From Streptomyces sp. CC53 (GTDB taxonomy: Bacteria > Actinomycetota > Actinomycetes > Streptomycetales > Streptomycetaceae), in contig NZ_MKXB01000151.1 in assembly GCF_001865245.1 (NCBI RefSeq), forward strand, positions 108,809 to 172,808: 64,000 nucleotides of DNA, in the 5' to 3' direction. The notes beneath the pieces were generated by a model. It made no database searches. It was not told the DNA's origin and worked only from the letters and a program-made list of their open reading frames with translations. Position 1 is the first letter of the stretch. Every line of letters begins with the position of its first letter. Made by a program: the position numbers and the translations under genes. Of the stretch, positions 18,198-25,934 are shown one piece after another.

Positions 18198-18789
18198 CGA
18201 GGAGTCGTCTCCCTTCGAACGCCCGTCCGAGCGTGACCTCGTCGGCGTATTCCAGGTCGCCGCCAACGGGGAGCCCGCTGGCGAGACGCGTGACCTTCAG
18301 GCCCATGGGCTTGACCATCCGCGCCAGGTAGGTCGCGGTGGCCTCCCCCTCCAGGTTGGGGTCGGTCGCCAGGATCAGCTCGGTGACCGTGCCGTCCGCG
18401 AGCCGGGCCAGCAGCTCCCGGATCCGCAGGTCGTCGGGGCCGACACCCTCGATGGGGCTGATCGCGCCGCCGAGCACGTGGTAGCGCCCGCGGAACTCGC
18501 GGGTCCGCTCGATGGCGACGACGTCCTTCGGCTCCTCGACGACGCAGATGACGGCGTCGTCGCGGCGAGCGTCCCGGCAGATGCCGCAGCGCTCCTCCTG
18601 GGCGACGTTGCCGCACACCACGCAGAACCGGACCTTCTCCTTGACCTCCAGCAGGGCGTGGGCGAGCCGCCGTACGTCGGTGGGCTCCGCCTGCAGGATA
18701 TGGAAGGCGATCCGCTGCGCGCTCTTGGGACCGACGCCCGGCAGCCTGCCGAGCTCGTCGATGAGGTCCTGGACCACGCCTTCGTACAA
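18190..18789 (-). CDS. recR: recombination mediator protein RecR
   Basis: A 199-residue protein of the usual RecR length. It has a helix-hairpin-helix region ([20 protein letters not shown]), a four-cysteine zinc finger ([17 protein letters not shown], about 55-71) and a Toprim domain ([17 protein letters not shown], about 79-170). RecR works with RecF/RecO to load RecA at gaps and breaks. The start is TTG with GGAGAGG seven bases upstream. It follows ybaB in the common ybaB-recR arrangement and overlaps the DUF5063 gene downstream. Confidence 0.97.
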   Translation of the reverse strand: MYEGVVQDLIDELGRLPGVGPKSAQRIAFHILQAEPTDVRRLAHALLEVKEKVRFCVVCGNVAQEERCGICRDARRDDAVICVVEEPKDVVAIERTREFRGRYHVLGGAISPIEGVGPDDLRIRELLARLADGTVTELILATDPNLEGEATATYLARMVKPMGLKVTRLASGLPVGGDLEYADEVTLGRAFEGRRLLDV

Positions 18790-19005
18790 CGGAACGCCTC
18801 TCCGGGAGTGCAGTCTTGGTGCTTACGGTAGTTGGTGGGGGACCGGCGGCAGAAGACCGGACGGCGCGGTCACCGCCCGCGCGCGCCCCCGGGCCGGTGC
18901 GGAGCGGCCGCCGCCCGCACCCCGGCCGGGCCGCTCCCCGCGGGCGGGTAGGAGCCGGGGGGCGCCGCACCACGGGGGCCTGACGGGTCCTGGTGCACGT
19001 GCGGG

Positions 19006-19344
19006 TCAGAAGGGCAGACCGGGCATCCCGCCGCCGAGGCCCTGCGCGAGCGGGCCGAGCTTCTGCTGCTGGAGCGCCTGCGCGTTCTCGTTGGCCGCCT
19101 GCACGGCGGCCACGACGAGGTCGGCCAGCGTCTCGGTGTCCTCCGGGTCCACCGCCTTCGGGTCGATGACGAGGGAGCGCAGTTCGCCCGCGCCGGTGAC
19201 CGTGGCCTTCACGAGGCCGCCGCCCGCCTGGCCGTCCACCTCGGTGCGGGCCAGTTCCTCCTGCGCCCGCGCGAGGTCCTGCTGCATCTTCTGGGCCTGC
19301 TGGAGGATCTGCTGCATGTTGGCCTGGCCACCACCGGGGATCAC
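19006..19344 (-). CDS. ybaB: YbaB/EbfC family nucleoid-associated protein
   Basis: A 112-residue protein. The characteristic helix [20 protein letters not shown] is near the N-terminus, followed by a DNA-binding/dimer core ([25 protein letters not shown]) and a Gly-rich tail. These proteins bind DNA as dimers and usually precede recR, as here. GTG 19344 was chosen over the longer frame because AGGAG lies five bases before it and the product then begins [10 protein letters not shown], as in homologues. Confidence 0.93.
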   Translation of the reverse strand: MIPGGGQANMQQILQQAQKMQQDLARAQEELARTEVDGQAGGGLVKATVTGAGELRSLVIDPKAVDPEDTETLADLVVAAVQAANENAQALQQQKLGPLAQGLGGGMPGLPF

Positions 19345-19779
19345 GGTCACTCCTGTCGGTATCGACGACACGTCTTCATCACTCACCGCCGAGCCTACGT
19401 GGTCCGCGGGCGGCCCGCCCGACGCACACCGATGCACTCTTTGGGGTGAAGCCCGGGCGCGTCCTCTACCTGATCACGCCCCTCTTGCGGGCGGAAATCC
19501 CGTGATTTCGCTCCCGCGACCCACCATTCGGAGGTAGGAAGGGCCCTGCGTGTCGCGCAGCAGCCGCACCACCGCCCGCGGCGGCACCGCGCCCGCACCG
19601 CACCCGTCCGACCCCGCAGCCCGCCCGACACCGCACCGCAGCCCGACGCCACAAGCCCGTCACCGCAGCGGACCCGGGACCACGGCACGCCACCGCGCGC
19701 CGCGGCCGGGCCCGACCGTCCGTGACCGTACATCGCCGCACGTCACGCAGTGTGACGCTGAGCGCAGAGGAGTGCCCCG
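19345..19779. other. 435-bp divergent intergenic region
   Basis: This region lies between ybaB (minus) and the SLATT-like gene (plus), so both promoters are expected here. I see an inverted repeat GAAATC-CCGT-GATTTC at 19494-19509 inside a larger imperfect hairpin. I looked for SRP RNA and tRNA signatures, which can occur near recR, and found none. Confidence 0.55.
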
Positions 19780-20502
19780 GTGAGCCAGCCGGAGATGCAG
19801 CCCGGGGGCCCCGCCCGGGGGGAGGACCTGACCGGGCGACCGTTCCCGCTGGGCGACTGGGGCGAGCCGGCCGAGCGGCTGCACGAGCTCTACCGCTGGG
19901 TGGAGGAGACCGCCCTGCGCACCGCGGACTGGTACCTCGCCGACCGGGTGTGGAAGCGCCGGGGCGCCCGCGCGCTGCGCGGCGGTACGGCGCTGTGCGC
20001 GGTGCTCGGCGCGGCGCTGCCGCTGCTCGACCTGACCGGCGCCGTCGCGGGCGCAGCGGGCTGGGGCTACCTGTCGCTGCTGCTCGCGGCGGCGTGCATC
20101 GCGGGCGACCGGTACTTCGGGCTGACGTCCGGTTGGATGCGGGACGTGGCCACCGCTCAGGCCGTGCACCGGCGGCTCCAGGCCCTCCAGTTCGACTGGG
20201 CGTCGGAGAGCGTGCGGGAGGTGCTGGGCCCGGCCGAGGGCACGGCGGGTGAGGCGGCAGAGCGGTGCCTGACCATCCTGCGGCGGTTCACGGAGGACGT
20301 GACGGAACTGGTGCGGTCGGAGACGGCCGACTGGATGGTCGAGTTCCGCTCCGGCCCGGCGCCCCTCATGACGCAGTTCTTCAACGGGCCCGGGGCGCGC
20401 CCCGAGACGCCCGCCGACCGGAGCCACCTGAACGGCCGCTTCCCGCTGCCGCCCCCCACCCGTCCCAACATGCCGCGCCAGCGGCCTCCGGAGCCCCGCT
20501 GA
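19780..20502 (+). CDS. SLATT-domain-like membrane protein
   Basis: A 240-residue protein. An amphipathic N-terminal helix (LHELYRWVEETALRTADWYLADRVWK, about 33-58) is followed by two adjacent membrane helices (about 68-90 and 95-112). A long cytoplasmic helical part (WMRDVATAQAVHRRLQALQFD) and a Pro-rich tail complete it. This order is the SLATT layout. SLATT proteins are predicted pore-forming effectors in several nucleotide-signal conflict systems, but no nucleotide cyclase or sensor is next to this gene. The GTG start has AGAGGAG seven bases upstream. The function is inferred only from architecture. Confidence 0.7.
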   Translation: MSQPEMQPGGPARGEDLTGRPFPLGDWGEPAERLHELYRWVEETALRTADWYLADRVWKRRGARALRGGTALCAVLGAALPLLDLTGAVAGAAGWGYLSLLLAAACIAGDRYFGLTSGWMRDVATAQAVHRRLQALQFDWASESVREVLGPAEGTAGEAAERCLTILRRFTEDVTELVRSETADWMVEFRSGPAPLMTQFFNGPGARPETPADRSHLNGRFPLPPPTRPNMPRQRPPEPR

Positions 20503-20547
20503 CGGCGCCGGAAGCACCCGCGGGCCCTCCGGCCCCCGGCGGCCGCC

Positions 20548-21198
20548 TCAACTGAAGATGATCATGGAGCCCTGGCCGAGGCTCCGGGTGGCCGCGGCGT
20601 GCAGCCCCAGCCAGACGTGCCGCTCCCGCGCGAACGGGCTGTCGTCGTGCGGCACCGGGGCGGCGGGCTCCTCCAGGGCCGTCGGGCGCTGGGGCGGCTC
20701 CGGTGCGGCGGGCGGGTTCGCGGGGTCGATGCCGATGGCCGGTGCGACGTACTCCAGTTCGCGCAGCAGGCCCTGGGCGGAGCCCAGCGGGCCGCCCCCC
20801 GAGAGCAGTTCCTCGGTGGACAGCGGAGCGGCGAAGTCGACGGGGACGTACGCCCCCGCGTGGTCGTAGTGCCAGACCAGGTGGGACTGCTGTGCGGTGG
20901 ACTCGAACATCTCCAGCAACTGCTCGTAGTCGCCGCCCAGTTCGTCCACGGGTGTGACGGCGAGCCCGCACAGCTGGAGGAGGTAGGCCCGGCGCAGGAA
21001 GTGCAGCGCGTCGTAGTCGAAGCCGGCCACGGGCGCCACGTCCCCGGACAGTCCCGGCATGTAGGCGAAGACCGGCACGGCCGGAAGCCCCGCTTCCGTC
21101 AACGCCCGGTCGTAGGCGGCGATCTCCTCGGCGAAGGGGTTGTCGGGGCTGTGGCACAGCACATCGACCAGGGGGACCAGCCACAGATCACAGGCCAA
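20548..21198 (-). CDS. conserved hypothetical protein (LACDLWLVPLVDVLCHS family)
   Basis: A 216-residue soluble protein beginning (M)ACDLWLVPLVDVLCHSPDNP when TTG 21198 is used as start. That N-terminus is well conserved in Streptomyces as I recall it, and GAGCGAG lies upstream. The body is mixed helix and strand with aromatic-rich segments (SHLVWHYDHAGAYVPVDF), and the tail is Pro/Ala-rich. No catalytic motif is recognisable, and I assign no function. It converges on the SLATT-like gene with only 45 bases between their stops. Confidence 0.7.
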   Translation of the reverse strand: MACDLWLVPLVDVLCHSPDNPFAEEIAAYDRALTEAGLPAVPVFAYMPGLSGDVAPVAGFDYDALHFLRRAYLLQLCGLAVTPVDELGGDYEQLLEMFESTAQQSHLVWHYDHAGAYVPVDFAAPLSTEELLSGGGPLGSAQGLLRELEYVAPAIGIDPANPPAAPEPPQRPTALEEPAAPVPHDDSPFARERHVWLGLHAAATRSLGQGSMIIFS

Positions 21199-21456
21199 CG
21201 GTTGACTCGCTCTCGCATCGGGGTGGTGGCGGCACCGGCACAGGTTAGCCGGGCCGTACCGCCCCCGGCCCCGCTCCGGCACACGTGCTACCCGAATACC
21301 CAGCCCACTCCCGCCCCAAGCCGTCCTTCCCCCCCTCCCCGCACGCCGCACCCGCACGCCGTGACGGCCCGTGCCGTCCGCCCCGCCCCGCCCGAGTTCC
21401 GCGACCGCCCCCACGCGACGGGAACGCCGGGGCGGGGCACGGGTGTTGTCCCGGGT

Positions 21457-22029
21457 ATGGCGATCATCCACAAGACCACACTGACCCCCACGAAGCTGGA
21501 ACTCGTCCAGGCGTGGCTGCCGCAGCAGCCGTGGTACGCCGGGGCGGGCGCCCCCGCACTGGAGAAGGCCGGAGGCTTCCGGCTCGACGACCCGGAGGGC
21601 GAGGTGGGCATCGAGTTCATGGTCGTCGCCGACACGTCCGGTGACGCCCCCGTGGCCTACCACGTGCCGCTCACGTACCGCGGGGCTCCGCTCCACGGGG
21701 CCGGCGGTGAGGCGCTCGTCGGGACGGCCGAGCACGGGGTGCTCGGCAAGCGCTGGGTCTACGACGGGGTCCGGGACCCGCTGCTCGTCGACCAGGTGCG
21801 GGAGCTGCTGCGCGGGCGGGCCGTCCCGCAGGCGCAGAGCCTGACGGACACGCCCGACCCGACCGTCGAGCCGTGGCTCGACGAGACCCTCGCCCGGGAC
21901 GGAGGCGACCTGGACCTCGACTTCGTACGGGTCCTCCGGGAAGGCCCGGCCGAGGGCCGCGGCGGTGTCGTGGCCGGTTGGGGCGAGGCGTCGCGGGGCG
22001 TCTTCGTCCGGCTGCGCGACGCCCGGTAG
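21457..22029 (+). CDS. maltokinase N-terminal cap-like domain protein
   Basis: A 190-residue protein that starts MAIIHKTTLTPTKLELVQAW and contains GGFRLDDPEGEVGIEFMVV, VAYHVPLTYRGAPL and LVGTAEHGVLGKRWVYDG. This pattern resembles the stand-alone cap domain of mycobacterial/Streptomyces maltokinase, which pairs with a kinase domain in glycogen/trehalose metabolism. Here the kinase domain is missing and no maltokinase gene is adjacent. The Shine-Dalgarno sequence is weak. The biochemical role of stand-alone copies is not known to me. Confidence 0.75.
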   Translation: MAIIHKTTLTPTKLELVQAWLPQQPWYAGAGAPALEKAGGFRLDDPEGEVGIEFMVVADTSGDAPVAYHVPLTYRGAPLHGAGGEALVGTAEHGVLGKRWVYDGVRDPLLVDQVRELLRGRAVPQAQSLTDTPDPTVEPWLDETLARDGGDLDLDFVRVLREGPAEGRGGVVAGWGEASRGVFVRLRDAR

Positions 22030-22402
22030 CCGTTCGGCACCGACCGCTGCGCCCGACCGTCCCGCCGGGGCGCCGCGCCCGGCGGAAGGGGTGCGCCGGT
22101 CGGCCCCCGCCGGTCCTCGACGCCACCGGCCCGCCGTCGGGGGCCGTGGACCCGGGCTGCGCCGGGTCGGCTCCCGGGCGGGGGTGCCGCGCCCGGGCCG
22201 GGCCCGCAGGTACGGAGGGCGTGCCCCGGCGGCAGCGCGTACCGGGGGCTCCCTCAGCAGTCGCCTTCGTGCGGCTGCCGTCCTCTCCGGTGCCGGCCCG
22301 GTCGCCCGCGCGGCGGGGCCGGCGGGCCGCGGGCGACCGTGCGTGCCCCGCCCGGTCGCTCAGGGGCGAGGCGCGCACGTGAGCTGCCGGAAGCGCCCGC
22401 CC
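22030..22402. other. gene-free gap between convergent genes
   Basis: This 373-bp GC-rich stretch lies between the cap-domain gene (plus) and the GT87-like gene (minus). I see no convincing gene or clear terminator hairpin. Confidence 0.55.
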
Positions 22403-23836
22403 TCAGCCCGTGGTGACCCGGTCCGGGGCGGAGACGGGTCGGGGGGCGGCCGGGGCGGCGGCTCGGGCGGGCCGGTGGCGGTGGCGGAGGGCCCAGCCGG
22501 CGAGGACCGCGAGGAGGGCCGCCGCGTACACCGTCGTACCGACCACGTCCCGTTCCTCGAAGCCCTGCGCCGTGACGTAGCGCGCCGCCCCCGCCACCGC
22601 CACGCCCAGCCACTCCCACCGGCCGTCGAGGGCGACCAGCGCCACCAGCAGCAGCGCGTACCAGGAGTACCCGGGCGTAAGCAGCAGGAAGGCGGTGCCC
22701 GTCACGAGGAGCGCGCCGGACCAGGGGCGCTCCGGGTCGCCGCGCCACAGCACGTACCCGCACACCGCGGCGGCCCCCGCGACCAGGCCGAACACCGCCC
22801 AGTCGTCGGGCAGCACCAGCCGCAGCAGGGCGTACCGGTCGCGGGCGGCGGCGTCGCCGTACCCCTCCTCCTCCACGTAGCCGCCGAGATAGCCGAAGAC
22901 GGAGTCCCGCGCCAGCAAGGCGTACGGCACGTAGCTGAGCACCGTGACGGCGGCGGCCGGGACGAGCACCGCCGCCGCGTCACGCCATCGCCGCACCCCC
23001 GCGAGGGCGCCCGGCAGCACCACCGCGGGCATCAGCTTCGCGGCGACGGCCGCACCGAGCACGGCGCCGCCCGACAGCCGCCGCCGCGCCGCCACCAGGC
23101 CGAGGCCCGCCACGGCCAGCAGCACGCCCACCACGTCGACGTGGGCGTTGTTCACCGCCTCGACCGGCACGGCCGGGCACCACCCCCACAGCGCGGCCCG
23201 GGCGGGCGGGGCGCCCCGGCGGCGCAGGATGAGCAGCACCGCCCCCGTCACGCCGACCGCCGCCACGGCGCCCCCCACCTGGAACGGCTTCAGCCGCGCC
23301 CCTTCCGGGGACAGCACGTGCACACCCAGGAAGTACGCCTCCGCGACGGGCGGGTAGATGGTGTGCACGGACGGCCGGTTGATGCGGGTGCACCGCACCG
23401 TGCCGTCCTCCGCGGGCGCGATCCGGGCCCGGCCCGGCCCCGCACAGCCCTCCTCGCCCTCGGGGAACAGCCACGGGTCACGCAGCGGGACGAGGGCCGC
23501 GTCGGCGGGGGCGTGGTCGTACGGCGACGCGGTCCCCGACGCCTGCACACGGCCGTCCCAGGCGTACCGGAAGGCATCGGTGCTGGTGCGCGGCGGCGCC
23601 ACCAGGCCGGTCGAGGCGACCGCTGCCGACCCGGCGAGCACCAGGGCCGCGACGTGCCGCGCGGGCACTGCCCGCAGCGCCCACACGGCCGCGCCGAACA
23701 GCGCCCACGCCGCGCCGTACCACCACGACAGGCCCAGGGGGTCGGTGTAGTAGCCGTCGTAGCGGACCGTCAGGACCAGGACGGCGACGAGCGCGGCGAG
23801 CAGGACGGCGGCGAGCGCGGTGCGGAGCTTGGTCAC
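22403..23836 (-). CDS. GT87/DUF2029-type polytopic mannosyltransferase
   Basis: A 477-residue integral membrane protein with about ten hydrophobic segments. An extracytoplasmic loop between the second and third groups carries DAFRYAWDGRVQASGTASPY and INRPSVHTIYPPVAEAYF. The acidic residues in the first of these and the TIYPP motif are typical of GT-C glycosyltransferases that use polyprenyl-phosphate-mannose. Such enzymes glycosylate lipids or cell-wall polymers on the outer face of the membrane. GTG 23836 is the chosen start. It has no strong ribosome-binding site, and the 41 residues upstream in the longer frame would overlap the promoter of the divergent oxidoreductase gene. Confidence 0.82.
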   Translation of the reverse strand: MTKLRTALAAVLLAALVAVLVLTVRYDGYYTDPLGLSWWYGAAWALFGAAVWALRAVPARHVAALVLAGSAAVASTGLVAPPRTSTDAFRYAWDGRVQASGTASPYDHAPADAALVPLRDPWLFPEGEEGCAGPGRARIAPAEDGTVRCTRINRPSVHTIYPPVAEAYFLGVHVLSPEGARLKPFQVGGAVAAVGVTGAVLLILRRRGAPPARAALWGWCPAVPVEAVNNAHVDVVGVLLAVAGLGLVAARRRLSGGAVLGAAVAAKLMPAVVLPGALAGVRRWRDAAAVLVPAAAVTVLSYVPYALLARDSVFGYLGGYVEEEGYGDAAARDRYALLRLVLPDDWAVFGLVAGAAAVCGYVLWRGDPERPWSGALLVTGTAFLLLTPGYSWYALLLVALVALDGRWEWLGVAVAGAARYVTAQGFEERDVVGTTVYAAALLAVLAGWALRHRHRPARAAAPAAPRPVSAPDRVTTG

Positions 23837-23949
23837 CGCGCCAGACTGCCAGCCACGACCGGCCCGGACGCGTCCATCAGCGGGGATGTCCGCGTTTCGT
23901 AAGGGGCGGTTGCGGCCCGTGGGGCCGGTCGCGGCGGTCTGATGGAGGC

Positions 23950-25149
23950 ATGAGGCCACCCCATCCCGAGCCCGAGCCCCCGACCCCGCCCCGTGCGGGC
24001 CTGCTGTCCCGGCTGCCGCGCGTCGCCGTCCCCTGGCCGCGCTTCACCGGCCGGCTCCACGACCCCCGCACCGCGACCGCCATCGGACGGTGGCTGGGGC
24101 TGGCGGTGCTGGTGTGTTTCCTGACCGGTGTGCTCAGCCATTACGTGCAGCGGCCGCCCGACTGGCTCGCGGACCGGCTGCCGAGCCGCCCCGTGTGGGG
24201 CTACCGCGTCACCCAGGGCCTGCACGTGGCCAGCGGCATCGCCGCGATCCCGCTGCTGTTCGCGAAGCTGTGGACGGTCTACCCGCGGCTCTTCGTGCGG
24301 CCCGCGCTGCGCGGGGTGCGGCACGCGCTGGAGCGGCTGTCGGTGGCGGTGCTCGTCGCGGCCTCGCTGTTCCAGCTCTTCACCGGGCTGATGAACACGG
24401 CCCAGTGGTACCCGTGGCCGTTCTCGTTCGTGCCGGTGCACTTCGCGGTGGCCTGGCTGCTGGCGGGCGCGCTGCTGCTGCACGTGGCCGTCAAGTGGCC
24501 GGAGATCCGCGACCACTGGCGCGCCCGCTCCCCCGGCACGCTGGCGCTGCCGCCCGAGGAGGGCCCGGACCGGCGGTCGCTGCTGGCCGGGGCGGCGGTG
24601 GCCGTCGGCGCGGTCACGGTGACGACGATCGGCCAGTCCTTCACGCCGCTGAAGAACCTGAACCTGCTGGCCCCCCGCCACCCGGACCACGGCCCCCAGG
24701 GGCTGCCCGTCAACCGGACGGCCGCCGCCGCCCGCACCGGGTCGGTGTCCGGGGCGGCGTGGCGGCTGTCGGTGACGGGCCCCCGCCCGTACGCGCTGAC
24801 GCTCGCGGAGCTGCGGGCCCTGCCTCAGGCGGAGGCGGAGCTGCCGATCGCCTGCGTGGAGGGCTGGAGCGTCAGCGCGCACTGGGGCGGCGTGCGGATC
24901 AGGGACCTGATGGAGCGGGCCGGTGCGCCGCCCGGCTCCCGGGTGCGGGTGGTGTCGCTGGAACGGAGCGGCGCGTACCGGGTGATGGAGATGGGCGCCG
25001 AGTACGCCGAGGACCCGCTGACGCTGCTGGCGCTGCGGCTGAACGGGCAGGTGCTGTCCCCCGACCACGGCTTCCCGGCGCGGATCATCGCCCCCAACCG
25101 GCCGGGCGTGTGGCAGACGAAGTGGGTCGGCAGCCTGGAGGCGCTGTGA
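23950..25149 (+). CDS. membrane-anchored molybdopterin-dependent oxidoreductase
   Basis: A 399-residue protein. The N-terminal half has four or more membrane helices (about 42-60, 88-104, 118-140 and 158-178) in a cytochrome b561-like arrangement with His residues in or near them. A further hydrophobic segment comes after RRSLLAGAAVAVGAV. Residues 260-399 form a sulfite-oxidase/YedY-like molybdopterin domain, with the cofactor-ligating cysteine in IACVEGWSVSAHWGG and the terminal PNRPGVWQTKWVG. It probably moves electrons between the membrane and an outside substrate. GGAGG precedes ATG 23950. The next gene overlaps its stop by four bases. Confidence 0.88.
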   Translation: MRPPHPEPEPPTPPRAGLLSRLPRVAVPWPRFTGRLHDPRTATAIGRWLGLAVLVCFLTGVLSHYVQRPPDWLADRLPSRPVWGYRVTQGLHVASGIAAIPLLFAKLWTVYPRLFVRPALRGVRHALERLSVAVLVAASLFQLFTGLMNTAQWYPWPFSFVPVHFAVAWLLAGALLLHVAVKWPEIRDHWRARSPGTLALPPEEGPDRRSLLAGAAVAVGAVTVTTIGQSFTPLKNLNLLAPRHPDHGPQGLPVNRTAAAARTGSVSGAAWRLSVTGPRPYALTLAELRALPQAEAELPIACVEGWSVSAHWGGVRIRDLMERAGAPPGSRVRVVSLERSGAYRVMEMGAEYAEDPLTLLALRLNGQVLSPDHGFPARIIAPNRPGVWQTKWVGSLEAL

Positions 25150-25628
25150 GCGCGGGCCGTTGGGTGCTGGGCGCGGCGGGCGTGACCCTGATGGGCGTGG
25201 GCGCCTGGCTGCTGGCGGACACGCGCACCCCGTGGGACGTGGTGGTGTGGCTGGCGGGCGCGGTCGTGCTGCACGACGCGGTGGTGGCGCCCCTGGTGCT
25301 GGGCCTGGGCCTGCTGGTGGCGCGCACCGGCACGGCGCGCGGGGTGGTGCGGGGGGCGCTGGTCGTGGCGGGCGGTCTGACCCTGGTCGCCCTGCCTGTC
25401 CTGCTGGCCCCGCGGCGCCCGTCGAACCCGTCGGTGCTGCCGCTGGACTACACCCGGAACTGGGCGCTGCTCATGGCGGCGGTGGCGGTGGGCGCACTGC
25501 TGGTCGCCGGGGCACCGGCGGTGGGCAGGCGGCTGCGGGGGTGGCGGCCGGGCGGGCGGATGCGGGTGTGGATGCGCCGGTGGCGATCGGGAAGGCGGCT
25601 GCGCGGGGGAAGGCGCCGCGTGCCGTGA
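25146..25628 (+). CDS. four-helix membrane protein coupled to the oxidoreductase
   Basis: A 160-residue protein beginning at GTG 25146, which overlaps the oxidoreductase stop (GTGA). It has four hydrophobic segments, around GVTLMGVGAWLLA, VVWLAGAVVLHDAVVAPLVL, VVAGGLTLVALPVLLA and LLMAAVAVGALLVAG, and a very basic C-terminal tail. I recognise no domain. Translational coupling suggests it works with the molybdopterin enzyme, perhaps as a membrane partner, but that is inference. Confidence 0.7.
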   Translation: MSAGRWVLGAAGVTLMGVGAWLLADTRTPWDVVVWLAGAVVLHDAVVAPLVLGLGLLVARTGTARGVVRGALVVAGGLTLVALPVLLAPRRPSNPSVLPLDYTRNWALLMAAVAVGALLVAGAPAVGRRLRGWRPGGRMRVWMRRWRSGRRLRGGRRRVP

Positions 25629-25934
25629 AGCCGGGGACGGTGGCCGCGGCAGACAGCAGACGGCCATCGAAGCGGACCGCAGATCGCCGTGAACCGGCGC
25701 AAAGTCCTTCCCCCGGACGGTTCACGGGCCCTGACGGCCGGCCGGCGCCCGACCGGCAGCGCCAAACGGCTTGATCGATCGGATTTTCGACCGGATAGGA
25801 TCTGCCGACTCGCACGGGGAGGGGGGAGCGGCGACACGCCCGGGCCCGGGCGCGCCGCACGCTCAGCGCAGCCGGCCTCACGCATCCAGCTCCCGCCCTT
25901 GTGCCGCAGGCACGTACACGGGGAGGGACCCGAT
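25629..25934. other. leader region of the secreted FG-GAP gene
   Basis: This 306-bp stretch without a gene holds a probable promoter (25771-25801) about 130 bases before the TTG start of the secreted protein. The longer frame upstream of 25935 is not family-like. Confidence 0.6.
25771..25801 (+). promoter_or_regulatory. putative promoter, TTGATC / TAGGAT
   Basis: TTGATC at 25771-25776 and TAGGAT at 25796-25801 are separated by 19 bases. They stand in a locally AT-richer stretch upstream of the secreted FG-GAP gene. The -10 fits the Streptomyces housekeeping pattern. The spacer is one base long. Confidence 0.4.

Noticed and set aside
19345-19779. Possible SRP RNA or tRNA beside recR-ybaB
   Set aside because: The conserved SRP apical loop and tRNA T-loop motifs were sought on both strands and not found.
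23836-23959. Longer N-terminus for the GT87-like protein
   Set aside because: The extra 41 residues lack family character and would overlap the ribosome-binding site of the divergent oxidoreductase gene.
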